Origin: Chromobacterium alticapitis
GTDB lineage: Bacteria; Pseudomonadota; Gammaproteobacteria; Burkholderiales; Chromobacteriaceae
DNA length: 45,732 nucleotides
Reading direction: 5' to 3'
Assembly: GCF_002924365.1 (NCBI RefSeq)
Contig: NZ_PQWB01000055.1
Coordinates: forward strand, 1-45,732
The notes beneath the pieces are model-generated. The model searched no databases. It was not told the DNA's origin and saw only the letters and a program-made list of their open reading frames with translations. Shown here in pieces: positions 16,147 to 23,872 of the stretch (the first letter of the stretch is position 1; each line of letters starts with the position of its first letter). The position numbers were made by a program, and so were the translations under genes.

Positions 16147-17013
16147 TCAGCCCAGCTCCAGCGAGGCGATGGCCTGTATTCGCCCGGCCTGCACGCGCGG
16201 CGGCTCGCCGCGGTACAGCCGGAAGGTATGGAAGACTTCGCGCAGCCCCAGGCCCTGCAACTGCCCAAGCAAACCCGTTGCGGTCTCCGGCACATCCAGC
16301 GTCAGCGCCGCGCCAGCCGGCGCGAAAGCCAAGGCTTGCCGGAATAGTTGCTGCCGCGCGTCTTCGTGCTCGGCGTAAAAGGGGCCGAAGCGGTAGCCGA
16401 CGCTGGAGACGCGCGCGCCTATCAGGCCGTCTATGCCGCCATCCGCCCCGCGGCTGATCCAGCCGCGGCGGCCCGCGCCCAGAAACCAGCGCCTCAGCAT
16501 GGCGTGGCGCCGCACGCCGCCGCTTCGCTGGTCATAGCCGCATGCCTCGTCCAGATTGGCCGGCGACACCGGCTCCAGGCCCGGCCCGGCCGGCGGACGC
16601 GCCGTCGGCGCGCCGCACAGCCGCAAAGTGCGATATTGGCTTTCGAATCCCCACTTCGCATAGTTATGCAGCTGCGCCGGAATGCCGTCGCCGCCCAACG
16701 TGCGGGCGCCTCCATGCAGAATGGCCTCTTCCCACAAGCGGCGCGCCCACCCCTGGCCCCGCAGCGCCGGGGCCGTCAGGTAATAGCCCATGTGGGCGTA
16801 GCGCTCGTCCAGATTGACGACCGAGATCGCCGCCGCCGGCGCGCCGTCCACGAAACCCAGATGGAAGCCTTGCGCGTCCGCGTCGAAAAAGCATTCGGCG
16901 TCGCCCGCGCCCAAATCCCAGCCTTCTCGCTCGGCCCAGCTCAAAGCCGCGCCCCACTCCGCCAGGCTGGCTGGCCGGCCCTGCCAAAGCGGCGGCCTAC
17001 CTGAATTCATCAT
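16147..17013 (-). CDS. GNAT-family N-acyltransferase, HlmA-like
   Basis: The protein (288 aa) has an N-terminal GNAT domain with M-G-Y-Y-L-T and the acetyl-CoA loop R-G-Q-G-W-A-R-R-L-W near residue 85, followed by a C-terminal domain of the YitH/acetyltransf_18 kind (G-Y-R-F-G-P-F-Y-A). In holomycin synthesis HlmA acylates holothin with acetyl-CoA; this gene sits in the matching position next to the acyl-CoA dehydrogenase, so it is the candidate capping enzyme. Whether it prefers acetyl or longer acyl groups, as in xenorhabdins, cannot be read. GAGGAGG precedes the tandem ATGs at 17013/17010; the longer frame to 17040 has no such site. Confidence 0.82.
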   Translation of the reverse strand: MMNSGRPPLWQGRPASLAEWGAALSWAEREGWDLGAGDAECFFDADAQGFHLGFVDGAPAAAISVVNLDERYAHMGYYLTAPALRGQGWARRLWEEAILHGGARTLGGDGIPAQLHNYAKWGFESQYRTLRLCGAPTARPPAGPGLEPVSPANLDEACGYDQRSGGVRRHAMLRRWFLGAGRRGWISRGADGGIDGLIGARVSSVGYRFGPFYAEHEDARQQLFRQALAFAPAGAALTLDVPETATGLLGQLQGLGLREVFHTFRLYRGEPPRVQAGRIQAIASLELG

Positions 17014-17044
17014 GCCGTCCTCCTCGCCCGCTGCTCGCATGGCC

Positions 17045-18175
17045 TCACAGGCCCAACGATTTGCTGATCAGTTCCTGCAACACCTCGCTGGTGCCGCCGT
17101 AGATCTGCTGCACCCGGCTGTTGACCCAGTTTTTGCCGATGCCGGACTCGCCCATATAGCCGGCCGCGCCGTGCAGTTGCAGGCAACGGTCCGCTACCTT
17201 GCCCTGCAGCTCGGTCACCCACAGCTTGAGCCGCGCGGCGTCCACCAAGCTCAGCGCGCCGGCATTGAAGCGCGCGATGGCGTCGTCCAGATACAGGCGG
17301 GCGATGCGGATCTCGGTATCCAGCTTGGCCAGCGTGAAGCGGTTGTGCTGGAAGCTGCCCACCGGCTGGCCGAACACAGTTCTCGCCTTGGCGTAGGCCA
17401 GGGTTTGCTCCAGCGCCGTTTCCATGCTGGCCACGGCCACGGTGGAGATGCTCAGCCGCTCGCGTATCATCGCCGTCATGAAATAGAAGCTGCCCAGGTT
17501 CTCCCGTCCCAGCAGATTGTCCGCCGGCAGCAGACAGCGCTCGAAGAACAGGTCGGTGGTATCGCTGGCGTGCCAGCCCAGCTTGGCGCGCAGCGGCCCG
17601 CGGCTGAACCCCTCCGCGCCGCGCTCCGCCACCAGCAGGCTGATGCCCTGGCCGCGCTGGGCATCGGCCGTCTTCACCGCCACCACCACCAGATCGGCGT
17701 TATGGCCGTTGGTGATATAGGCCTTGCTGCCGTTCAGCTCGTAGCGGTCGCCTTGGCGCTCGGCGCGGGTCGTCAGCTCGTTGGCGTCGGAGCCGGCATG
17801 CGGCTCGGTGATCGCGATCGCGCCGATGGCGCGGCCCGAGCACAGCTCAGGCAGCCAGCGCTGCTTCTGCTCCGGCGTGCCCAGGGTCAGGATGTAGCTG
17901 GCGATCACATCGTTGTGCGACACCAGCCCCGGCACGCTCATGCCGGCTCGGATCAGTTCCTCGATCAGGATCATGGCGTAGCGGAAGTCGCTCTCGCCGC
18001 GGCCGCCCAGCTCGCGGCTCACCCCCATGCCCAGCAGCCCGGCCGCGCCGGCCTGCTCCCAGAAGTCTCGGTCCACCCGGCCCTGCGCCTCCCACGCGGC
18101 CACTCTCGGCGTGGCGGCTTGCGCCAGAAAATCGCGGCAATGCCGCCGGAATTCGTCCAACTGCGTCGTGCTCAT
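17045..18175 (-). CDS. Acyl-CoA dehydrogenase family flavoprotein, HlmB-like
   Basis: This 376-residue FAD enzyme follows the ACAD pattern throughout: A-I-T-E-P-H-A-G-S-D near residue 121, Y-I-T-N-G near 153, R-T-V-F-G-Q-P-V near 265, and Q-L-H-G-A-A-G-Y near 335. The usual base position in Y-E-G-T is Gly here (Y-G-G-T-S-E). Glu239 in R-E-R-L-S-I sits where long-chain and isovaleryl-CoA dehydrogenases keep their base, so the enzyme should be active. In dithiolopyrrolone clusters the homologue is thought to desaturate a carrier-bound Cys-Cys intermediate. The ATG at 18175 overlaps the thioesterase stop by 4 bases and has GGGAGG upstream. The longer frame to 18226 was rejected. Confidence 0.9.
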   Translation of the reverse strand: MSTTQLDEFRRHCRDFLAQAATPRVAAWEAQGRVDRDFWEQAGAAGLLGMGVSRELGGRGESDFRYAMILIEELIRAGMSVPGLVSHNDVIASYILTLGTPEQKQRWLPELCSGRAIGAIAITEPHAGSDANELTTRAERQGDRYELNGSKAYITNGHNADLVVVAVKTADAQRGQGISLLVAERGAEGFSRGPLRAKLGWHASDTTDLFFERCLLPADNLLGRENLGSFYFMTAMIRERLSISTVAVASMETALEQTLAYAKARTVFGQPVGSFQHNRFTLAKLDTEIRIARLYLDDAIARFNAGALSLVDAARLKLWVTELQGKVADRCLQLHGAAGYMGESGIGKNWVNSRVQQIYGGTSEVLQELISKSLGL

Positions 18176-18906
18176 ATCGTTGCCTCCCGCGGGGACGACG
18201 ACAGAATGTCGCGCACCCGCTGCCAATGCCGGTAAATGGCGAAGTGATCGCCGGGTATGGTGTGCAGCTCGGCGCCGCCCTCGCTGTGGGCCTCCCAGGC
18301 CCGCAACTGCTGCAAGGTGACGTGCGGGTCTTGCTCCGCGCCTATCAACCGCAGCGTCTGCGGCACTTTCAGCGCGCGGTGCGCCAGGAATTGCCGGCGC
18401 AGGCGATAGTCGCAGCGCAACTGCGCCGCCACCCGGCCGGCCAGCGCCGGCTCGCGCAGCACCGCCTCCGGCGTGCCCTGGTCTGCCCTGGCCACGGCCA
18501 GAATCTGCTCGTCGCTGAATAAATGGCGCTCATCGTCCGGCTGGATGCTGGGCGCGATGGAGGCCGACACCACGCTGAAGCGCGGCGTCAGGCCATGGCG
18601 CCGGCTCATTTCGCTGGCGACGATCACGCTGAGCACGCCGCCGAAGCTATGGCCGAAGGTCGCCCACTCGGCCACCCCTTGCGCCTGTCGCTCGCGCAGG
18701 TCCGCGCACAGTTGGTCGGCCAGCCAGGCCGCCAGCTCGGGCAGGTTTTCCATGGCCAGCATGCGGATGCGCGAACCGCGGCCGGGCATTTCCACCGGCG
18801 CCAGCACGCCGTCGTCCCAGGCCTCCGCCTGCCAGGCGCGGTACAGGGCGGCCGAGCCGCCGGCATGCGGAAAGGCGTATACCACTCGACGAGGCCGCGC
18901 GCTCAT
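18172..18906 (-). CDS. Type II thioesterase, HlmC-like
   Basis: This alpha/beta-hydrolase (244 aa) of the GrsT/TEII family has F-P-H-A-G-G-S near residue 12, the nucleophile Ser88 in G-H-S-F-G-G, Asp193 in G-A-E-Q-D-P and His221 in P-G-D-H-F. The NRPS has no C-terminal thioesterase, so this enzyme may release the product as well as clear stalled or misloaded carriers. The ATG at 18906 overlaps the GMC stop by 4 bases (ATGA). A longer open frame to 19695 runs antisense-free through the GMC gene in another frame and is not coding. It also overlaps the acyl-CoA dehydrogenase start by 4 bases, so the three are coupled. Confidence 0.9.
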   Translation of the reverse strand: MSARPRRVVYAFPHAGGSAALYRAWQAEAWDDGVLAPVEMPGRGSRIRMLAMENLPELAAWLADQLCADLRERQAQGVAEWATFGHSFGGVLSVIVASEMSRRHGLTPRFSVVSASIAPSIQPDDERHLFSDEQILAVARADQGTPEAVLREPALAGRVAAQLRCDYRLRRQFLAHRALKVPQTLRLIGAEQDPHVTLQQLRAWEAHSEGGAELHTIPGDHFAIYRHWQRVRDILSSSPREATI

Positions 18907-20486
18907 GCCCGCTCCTTGTCCAGCAGCGCAGCGGCCAAACGCTCCGCCAGCATGATGGTGGTCAGATTGGTGGGCATGGACGGGATGGTCGGAAACAGCG
19001 AGGCGTCCGCCACGGTCAGGCCGTCCAGGCCATGCACGGCGCCGTCCTCGCCCGCCGCGCAGGCGGGGTCGGCGGCCGGCCCCATCCGCACCGTGCCGGC
19101 GGCGTGCCAGCCGGGATTGACCAGATTGCGCACCGCGCTGGCCACCACGGCCGGGTTGCCTATCATGGATTCGGACCAGAACTGCACGCCGTCCAGGTAG
19201 CAGGACACCAGCGGGTCCTTCAGCACGCGCCACAGCAGCCTCACTCCGCCGGCCAGCCTGGCGATGTCGGCGTCGTCGCTCAAGGGCAGGTCTATCCGCG
19301 GCAGTTGGGCCGGATCGCCGCTCAACACCCGCACCGCGCCCTGCGCATTGGGCCGCATCAGCATCACCGAGCCGCCCACCAGCATCGGATAGGCCACGCG
19401 CTCCTGGAAGCTGGGCACTGTTTCGCTGGCCACGTTGTTCAAGAGGCCGATCTGCACATCCACCCGCTCGTCGTAGCCGCTGCAAGCGCGCGCCGCCACC
19501 TGGCGCCATGGCAGGCCGCGCGCGCATACGCCGGGTTTGGGCAAGGCCCACAGCACCAGCGAGGCGTGATCGGTCAGATTCCGTCCCACCGCCGGCAAGG
19601 CCGCGCGCAACGGAATGCCGGCCGAGGCCAGGTGCTCCGGATCGCCGATCCCCGAACGTTGCAGCAGGGCCGCAGTGCCGACCGCGCCGGCGCACAACAC
19701 CACCCGGCGCGCAGCGTAACGCAGCCGTCGGCCGCCGACCATGGCATCGACGCCGCAGGCGCGGCGGCCGTCGAATACGATCCCGGCCGCTTCCGCGCCG
19801 GTCTCCACCGTCAGGTTGGCTCGCCCTTGCGCCGGCTGCAGATAGGAACGATAGACGTCCATCCGCTCGGCCTGGCCGCGCACATTGGCCGGCACCAGCC
19901 CCACCGCCGCGTCTTCGCCCAAATTCAGGTCATCGGTATAAGGCATGCCCTGGCGCTGGCAGGACACGGAGAAAGCCTGGTCCAGCGGATGGATCTCGCC
20001 GGTTGCCGGCCGCCGCAGCCGCAGCGGGCCATCTCCGCCGTGCCACTCGTCGGCGCGGTCCGCGTCCTGCTCCATCTTGCGGAACCACGGCAAGACCTTG
20101 TCCCAGGACCACTCCGGGCAGCCCATGCGTTCCCAAGCGGCGAAGTCGCTGGGAAAGGCTCGGAGCGCCACCGCGCCGTTGATGGCGGACGAGCCGCCCA
20201 GCACCTTGCCCAGACTGTAGGCGAAGGGCTTGCGCCGGCCGCCGCGCTCGCCGTCGCCGCGCACATGGGCTTCATAACCCCAGTTGTAGCCGCTCAGCAC
20301 CAGGCGCGAAGCGTCGCGCAGCGGGCTGTCCTCCCGCGCGGAGTCGGAAGCCGGTCCGGCCTCCAGCAGCAGCACGCGATGCCTGCCGTTTTCCGACAGC
20401 CTCGCCGCCATCACGCAGCCGGCCGAGCCGCCGCCGACCACGATGAAGTCGAATTCGCCGCCTGCCGTCATCGTCATGCTCTCCAT
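18903..20486 (-). CDS. GMC-family FAD oxidoreductase, HlmD-like
   Basis: The protein (527 aa) starts with the ADP-binding motif F-D-F-I-V-V-G-G-G-S-A-G-C-V near residue 12, then the GMC signature G-K-V-L-G-G-S-S-A-I-N-G-A-V near 93 and the C-terminal catalytic region H-A-A-G-T-V-R-M-G near residue 457. The family oxidises alcohols with FAD and O2 or other acceptors. In the holomycin cluster a GMC homologue is one of the flavoenzymes proposed to perform the four two-electron oxidations to the bicyclic core. The ATG at 20486 shares a base with the NRPS stop (TGATG) and has GGAGG 7 bases upstream. A GTG at 20489 is the alternative. Confidence 0.9.
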   Translation of the reverse strand: MESMTMTAGGEFDFIVVGGGSAGCVMAARLSENGRHRVLLLEAGPASDSAREDSPLRDASRLVLSGYNWGYEAHVRGDGERGGRRKPFAYSLGKVLGGSSAINGAVALRAFPSDFAAWERMGCPEWSWDKVLPWFRKMEQDADRADEWHGGDGPLRLRRPATGEIHPLDQAFSVSCQRQGMPYTDDLNLGEDAAVGLVPANVRGQAERMDVYRSYLQPAQGRANLTVETGAEAAGIVFDGRRACGVDAMVGGRRLRYAARRVVLCAGAVGTAALLQRSGIGDPEHLASAGIPLRAALPAVGRNLTDHASLVLWALPKPGVCARGLPWRQVAARACSGYDERVDVQIGLLNNVASETVPSFQERVAYPMLVGGSVMLMRPNAQGAVRVLSGDPAQLPRIDLPLSDDADIARLAGGVRLLWRVLKDPLVSCYLDGVQFWSESMIGNPAVVASAVRNLVNPGWHAAGTVRMGPAADPACAAGEDGAVHGLDGLTVADASLFPTIPSMPTNLTTIMLAERLAAALLDKERA

Positions 20487-23400
20487 CACGCCGCCTCCGC
20501 CGCGATCGCCAAACCGTCCAGCAGCTTGGCGAAATCGCGGATGCTGGCGTTCATGAACAGGCCCTCGATCACGTCCTGCTCCCGCTCCGGCGTCAGCGCG
20601 TAACGGTCGCGCAGCGCGCTGAGCAGGCCCACCGCGTGCAGCGAATCGCCGCCGATATCGAAGAAGCCGTCCGTCACGCCGAAGTCTTCATGCCTGAGCT
20701 GCTTGCGCCACAGCGTCAGCAGTTCGTTTTCGAGTTCGCCGGCCGGTTCGGCGCCCAGCTCCGCCTCGTCGCGCTCCTGCCATGGCTGCGGCAGGGCTGC
20801 GCGGTTGATCTTGCCGTTGGCGGTCAGCGGCATTTCATCCACCGGCACCAGGTAACTGGGCACCATATAGGAAGGCAGCTGCTTGCTCGCCAGCTCGCGC
20901 AACCCATCTAATAGCGCCTGCCAGCCGGCATCGCCCTGCGGCGGCGTCTTGGCCGCCACATAGGCGACCAGGTGGCGCTGCCCGGTCTTGGCGTGGCGCG
21001 GCGCGTCCAGCACCACGTGATTGGCCTCCGGATGCTCCAGCAGGCAGGCCTCTACCTCGCCCAACTCCACCCGATAGCCGTTGATCTTCACCTGGCTGTC
21101 CTCGCGGCCCAGGATTTCGATCACGCCATCATCCAGATAGCGGCCCAGATCGCCGGTCTTGTACAAGCGCTCGCCGCTCCGCGGATCGACGATGAAGCGC
21201 TGCGCGGTTTTTTCATCGTCGGCCAAATAGCCTTGGGCCACGCCGCAGCCGGCGATATAGAGTTCGCCGGTCACCCACTTCGGACATGGCGCCAGCCAGT
21301 CGTTCAGCACATGGAAGCGCTGATTGGCCAGCGGCTTGCCGTAGGGGATGCTGGTCCAGGACGGATCCACCCGCGCGATGGGGTGGCAGATGGACCAGAT
21401 CGAGCCTTCCGTGGCGCCGCCCAGGCTCACCACCTGCACCGCCGGCAGGCACTCGCGGATACGGCCGGGCAGGTCGATGGGAATCCAGTCGCCGCTCATC
21501 AGCACCAGCCTCAGCGCGGTCTGCGCCAATGCGTCGCCGCAACGGTCGGCCAGCGCCTTGACCGGCGCCGGCACGCTGTTCCATATCGTCACCCGGTGCT
21601 GGATCAGCGTCTGGCACCAAGCCTGCGGATCGCTCGCGCCGGCGGCGTCCTGGAACACCACCCGGCCGCCGGCCGCCAGCACCCCGAAGTAGTCGTAGAC
21701 GGACAAGTCGAAGCCGGCCGGCGCCACCGAGAACACCGCGTCGTCGCGGTTCACGCCGAAGCGGCGGTTGATGTCCAGCACAGTATTGGCCGCGTTGCGG
21801 TGGCTGATCATCACGCCTTTGGGCTCGCCCGTGGAGCCCGAGGTGAAGATCACATAAGCCAGATCGTCCAGCGACTGCGGCGAGGCCGCTTCCGGCCACG
21901 CCTCGCCCGCCGGCACCTGGTCCACATCGATGCGCGGCAGACCCTCATGCGTTTCTTGCGGATGGATGTCGCCGCGGCTGAGCAGCGCGCGCGCGGCGCA
22001 ACGGCGCAACAGGCTCTGGCGGCGCTCCGCCGGCAAGGCCGGATCTATGGCGACATAGGCGCCGCCGGCGATCAGCGCGCCCAGGATGGCCGCGATCAGC
22101 TCCGGCCCCTGCGGCAGCGATACGGCGATCCGTTCGCCCGGCTTCACCTCGGCCTGCCCGCGGATGGCTTGCGCGATCGCGCCGGCGCGGCGCGCCAGCT
22201 CGCCGAAGCTCATGCTGGCCTCGCCTTGTTGCACCGCCACCGCGTCCGCCTGGCTGCGGGCGCGCCGCAGCACCAGCTCGTGCAGCAAGGCAAGCGGCAA
22301 TGCCGTCTCCGTGGCGTTTGCCTGCTCGCGCTCAGCCAGGTCCACTGCCGGCAGCGCGGTCACCGCGCCGAGGGACGCCCACACGCCCTCGTCGCTCAGA
22401 CAGCGCTCCAACAGGCCCATATAGCAATCGAGCATGTCCTCGACCATGCCAACAGGGAACAGACCGTCCACGTGGTTCCAGTTCACACGCAAGGCGTCGC
22501 CGTCGCGCAGCAGCTGGTTTTCCAGCCAGACCTGCGGCGTCTGGTTGCGCTCGTACACCGCGCGCGCGCCCTGCCAGCCGCCATCCTCGACCAGCTCGTT
22601 CAAATCCGCGTCCAGCATATTGCTGAACACCACCGGCGAGCCGGCGACGCGCTGCCCCTGCTGGCGCGCCTGCTCGCGCAGCAGCTGGATGCCGCTGTAG
22701 CCGGCATGCCAACGATGGCTGAGCAGATCGGTTTGCAGCCTGGCCATCCTGTCCGCGAAGCTCTCGTCGGCCGATGCGGCGATGGGCAGCAGCAGCGGTT
22801 GCAGGAAATTGCCGGCGATATCGGCCACGCCGTCGAAATGCGGCCGGCGGCCGAAAGTCGTCAGCGTCAGCGTGAACGACTGCTGCTTGGACCACTGCCG
22901 CAGCGTTTCCACATAGGCGCCCAGCATCAGGCTCTCCGCCGTCAGGCCCCGCGCCTCGGCCGCGGCGCGCAAGGCGGCCAGCTTGTCCGCCGCCCATTCG
23001 CGGCTGGCGCGCGCCGTGCGCGGCGGCGTCAAATGTTCGGGAGCCGTCTTCAGCGGCAGCTCTGGTGCGGCGCTCAGTTCGTCCAGCCGGCTCAGCCAGT
23101 ATTGACGGTCGCGTTCGCCGCAGGCGCCGGCCTGCAGCGCAGCCTCCGCCGCCCGGTAAGCCGCGAAAGAGGCCTGCGCCGGCAGCTCGACCAGCGGCTG
23201 CCCGGCATAGGCGCGCCACCAGTCCCGCATGACGATGCGCACGCTGCGCAGATCGAGAAACATCAGATCGAACAGCAAATGCAGCCGGATGAGGCCGTCG
23301 TCCAGCAGGCTGGCCCGGATCTCGAACGGCGCCGCCTGGTTCAAGGGCAGCAAGGTGTGGCGCATCCGCTGCCGCTCCGCTTCCAAGTGGCTGGCGCGCG

Positions 23401-23833
23401 CAGCCTCGTCCCAGCCTCGCGTATCGGTCAGCACTATGCGGCAGCTAGGCGCCGCCGTCGCCGCAGCCTGCTCGCCGCCGTCGCGGATGGCCGTGCGCAG
23501 CGCCGCGTGGCGCGCCACGGTGGCGGCCAACGCTGCCTCCAGCCGAGCCAGATCCAGCGCGCCAACATCCCATTCCTGATAGAAGGCGCTGGAGATGCCG
23601 CCCAGCTCCAAGCCCGGATTGCGGCCTATCAGATAGGCGTACTGGATATCGGTCAGCGCGAAAGCGCCATCGTCCCGCGGCGTCGGCGCCGCTGCGCCGT
23701 CCTCGCGCGGCAAGCCGCCCCGCAGCAACTGCTGCATCTGTTCCGGACTGGCGATCTCGCGCTCTTCGTGCCGCTCCGCCCCAACCGCTGCCGTCAGGCC
23801 GCAGGCGCGGATGGCCTCAATGATGGTGTGCAT
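20486..23833 (-). CDS. Single-module NRPS, Cy-A-PCP, cysteine-specific (HlmE-like)
   Basis: The protein (1115 aa) is a stand-alone module. Residues of about 58-480 form a heterocyclisation-type condensation domain with the D189-x4-D194 motif (D-L-M-F-L-D) in place of H-H-x3-D-G. The A domain (about 520-1000) has F-T-S-G-S-T-G-E-P-K-G near 664; its pocket residues read D-L-Y-N-L-S-L-I-W, plus K in N-G-K-I-N-R, which is the established cysteine code. A PCP follows with Ser1064 in G-G-D-S-L-H-A. No thioesterase or reductase domain is present. In dithiolopyrrolone synthesis such a module is thought to act twice, making Cys-Cys. AAGGAG precedes the ATG. It is the second gene of the operon. Confidence 0.95.
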   Translation of the reverse strand: MHTIIEAIRACGLTAAVGAERHEEREIASPEQMQQLLRGGLPREDGAAAPTPRDDGAFALTDIQYAYLIGRNPGLELGGISSAFYQEWDVGALDLARLEAALAATVARHAALRTAIRDGGEQAAATAAPSCRIVLTDTRGWDEAARASHLEAERQRMRHTLLPLNQAAPFEIRASLLDDGLIRLHLLFDLMFLDLRSVRIVMRDWWRAYAGQPLVELPAQASFAAYRAAEAALQAGACGERDRQYWLSRLDELSAAPELPLKTAPEHLTPPRTARASREWAADKLAALRAAAEARGLTAESLMLGAYVETLRQWSKQQSFTLTLTTFGRRPHFDGVADIAGNFLQPLLLPIAASADESFADRMARLQTDLLSHRWHAGYSGIQLLREQARQQGQRVAGSPVVFSNMLDADLNELVEDGGWQGARAVYERNQTPQVWLENQLLRDGDALRVNWNHVDGLFPVGMVEDMLDCYMGLLERCLSDEGVWASLGAVTALPAVDLAEREQANATETALPLALLHELVLRRARSQADAVAVQQGEASMSFGELARRAGAIAQAIRGQAEVKPGERIAVSLPQGPELIAAILGALIAGGAYVAIDPALPAERRQSLLRRCAARALLSRGDIHPQETHEGLPRIDVDQVPAGEAWPEAASPQSLDDLAYVIFTSGSTGEPKGVMISHRNAANTVLDINRRFGVNRDDAVFSVAPAGFDLSVYDYFGVLAAGGRVVFQDAAGASDPQAWCQTLIQHRVTIWNSVPAPVKALADRCGDALAQTALRLVLMSGDWIPIDLPGRIRECLPAVQVVSLGGATEGSIWSICHPIARVDPSWTSIPYGKPLANQRFHVLNDWLAPCPKWVTGELYIAGCGVAQGYLADDEKTAQRFIVDPRSGERLYKTGDLGRYLDDGVIEILGREDSQVKINGYRVELGEVEACLLEHPEANHVVLDAPRHAKTGQRHLVAYVAAKTPPQGDAGWQALLDGLRELASKQLPSYMVPSYLVPVDEMPLTANGKINRAALPQPWQERDEAELGAEPAGELENELLTLWRKQLRHEDFGVTDGFFDIGGDSLHAVGLLSALRDRYALTPEREQDVIEGLFMNASIRDFAKLLDGLAIAAEAA

Positions 23834-23872
23834 GTGTTCTCCTTGTAATCTCTTTGTCCTGGACTGCGAAAA

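Noticed and set aside
18907-19695. Upstream extension of the thioesterase frame
   Set aside because: It runs through the GMC gene in another frame with low-complexity Arg/Gly-rich product; the ATG at 18906 with its 4-base overlap is a better start.
20972-23848. 958-codon open frame on the + strand opposite the NRPS
   Set aside because: It is a shadow of the GC-rich NRPS codons; the NRPS has complete domains, and the opposite frame has no recognisable family.
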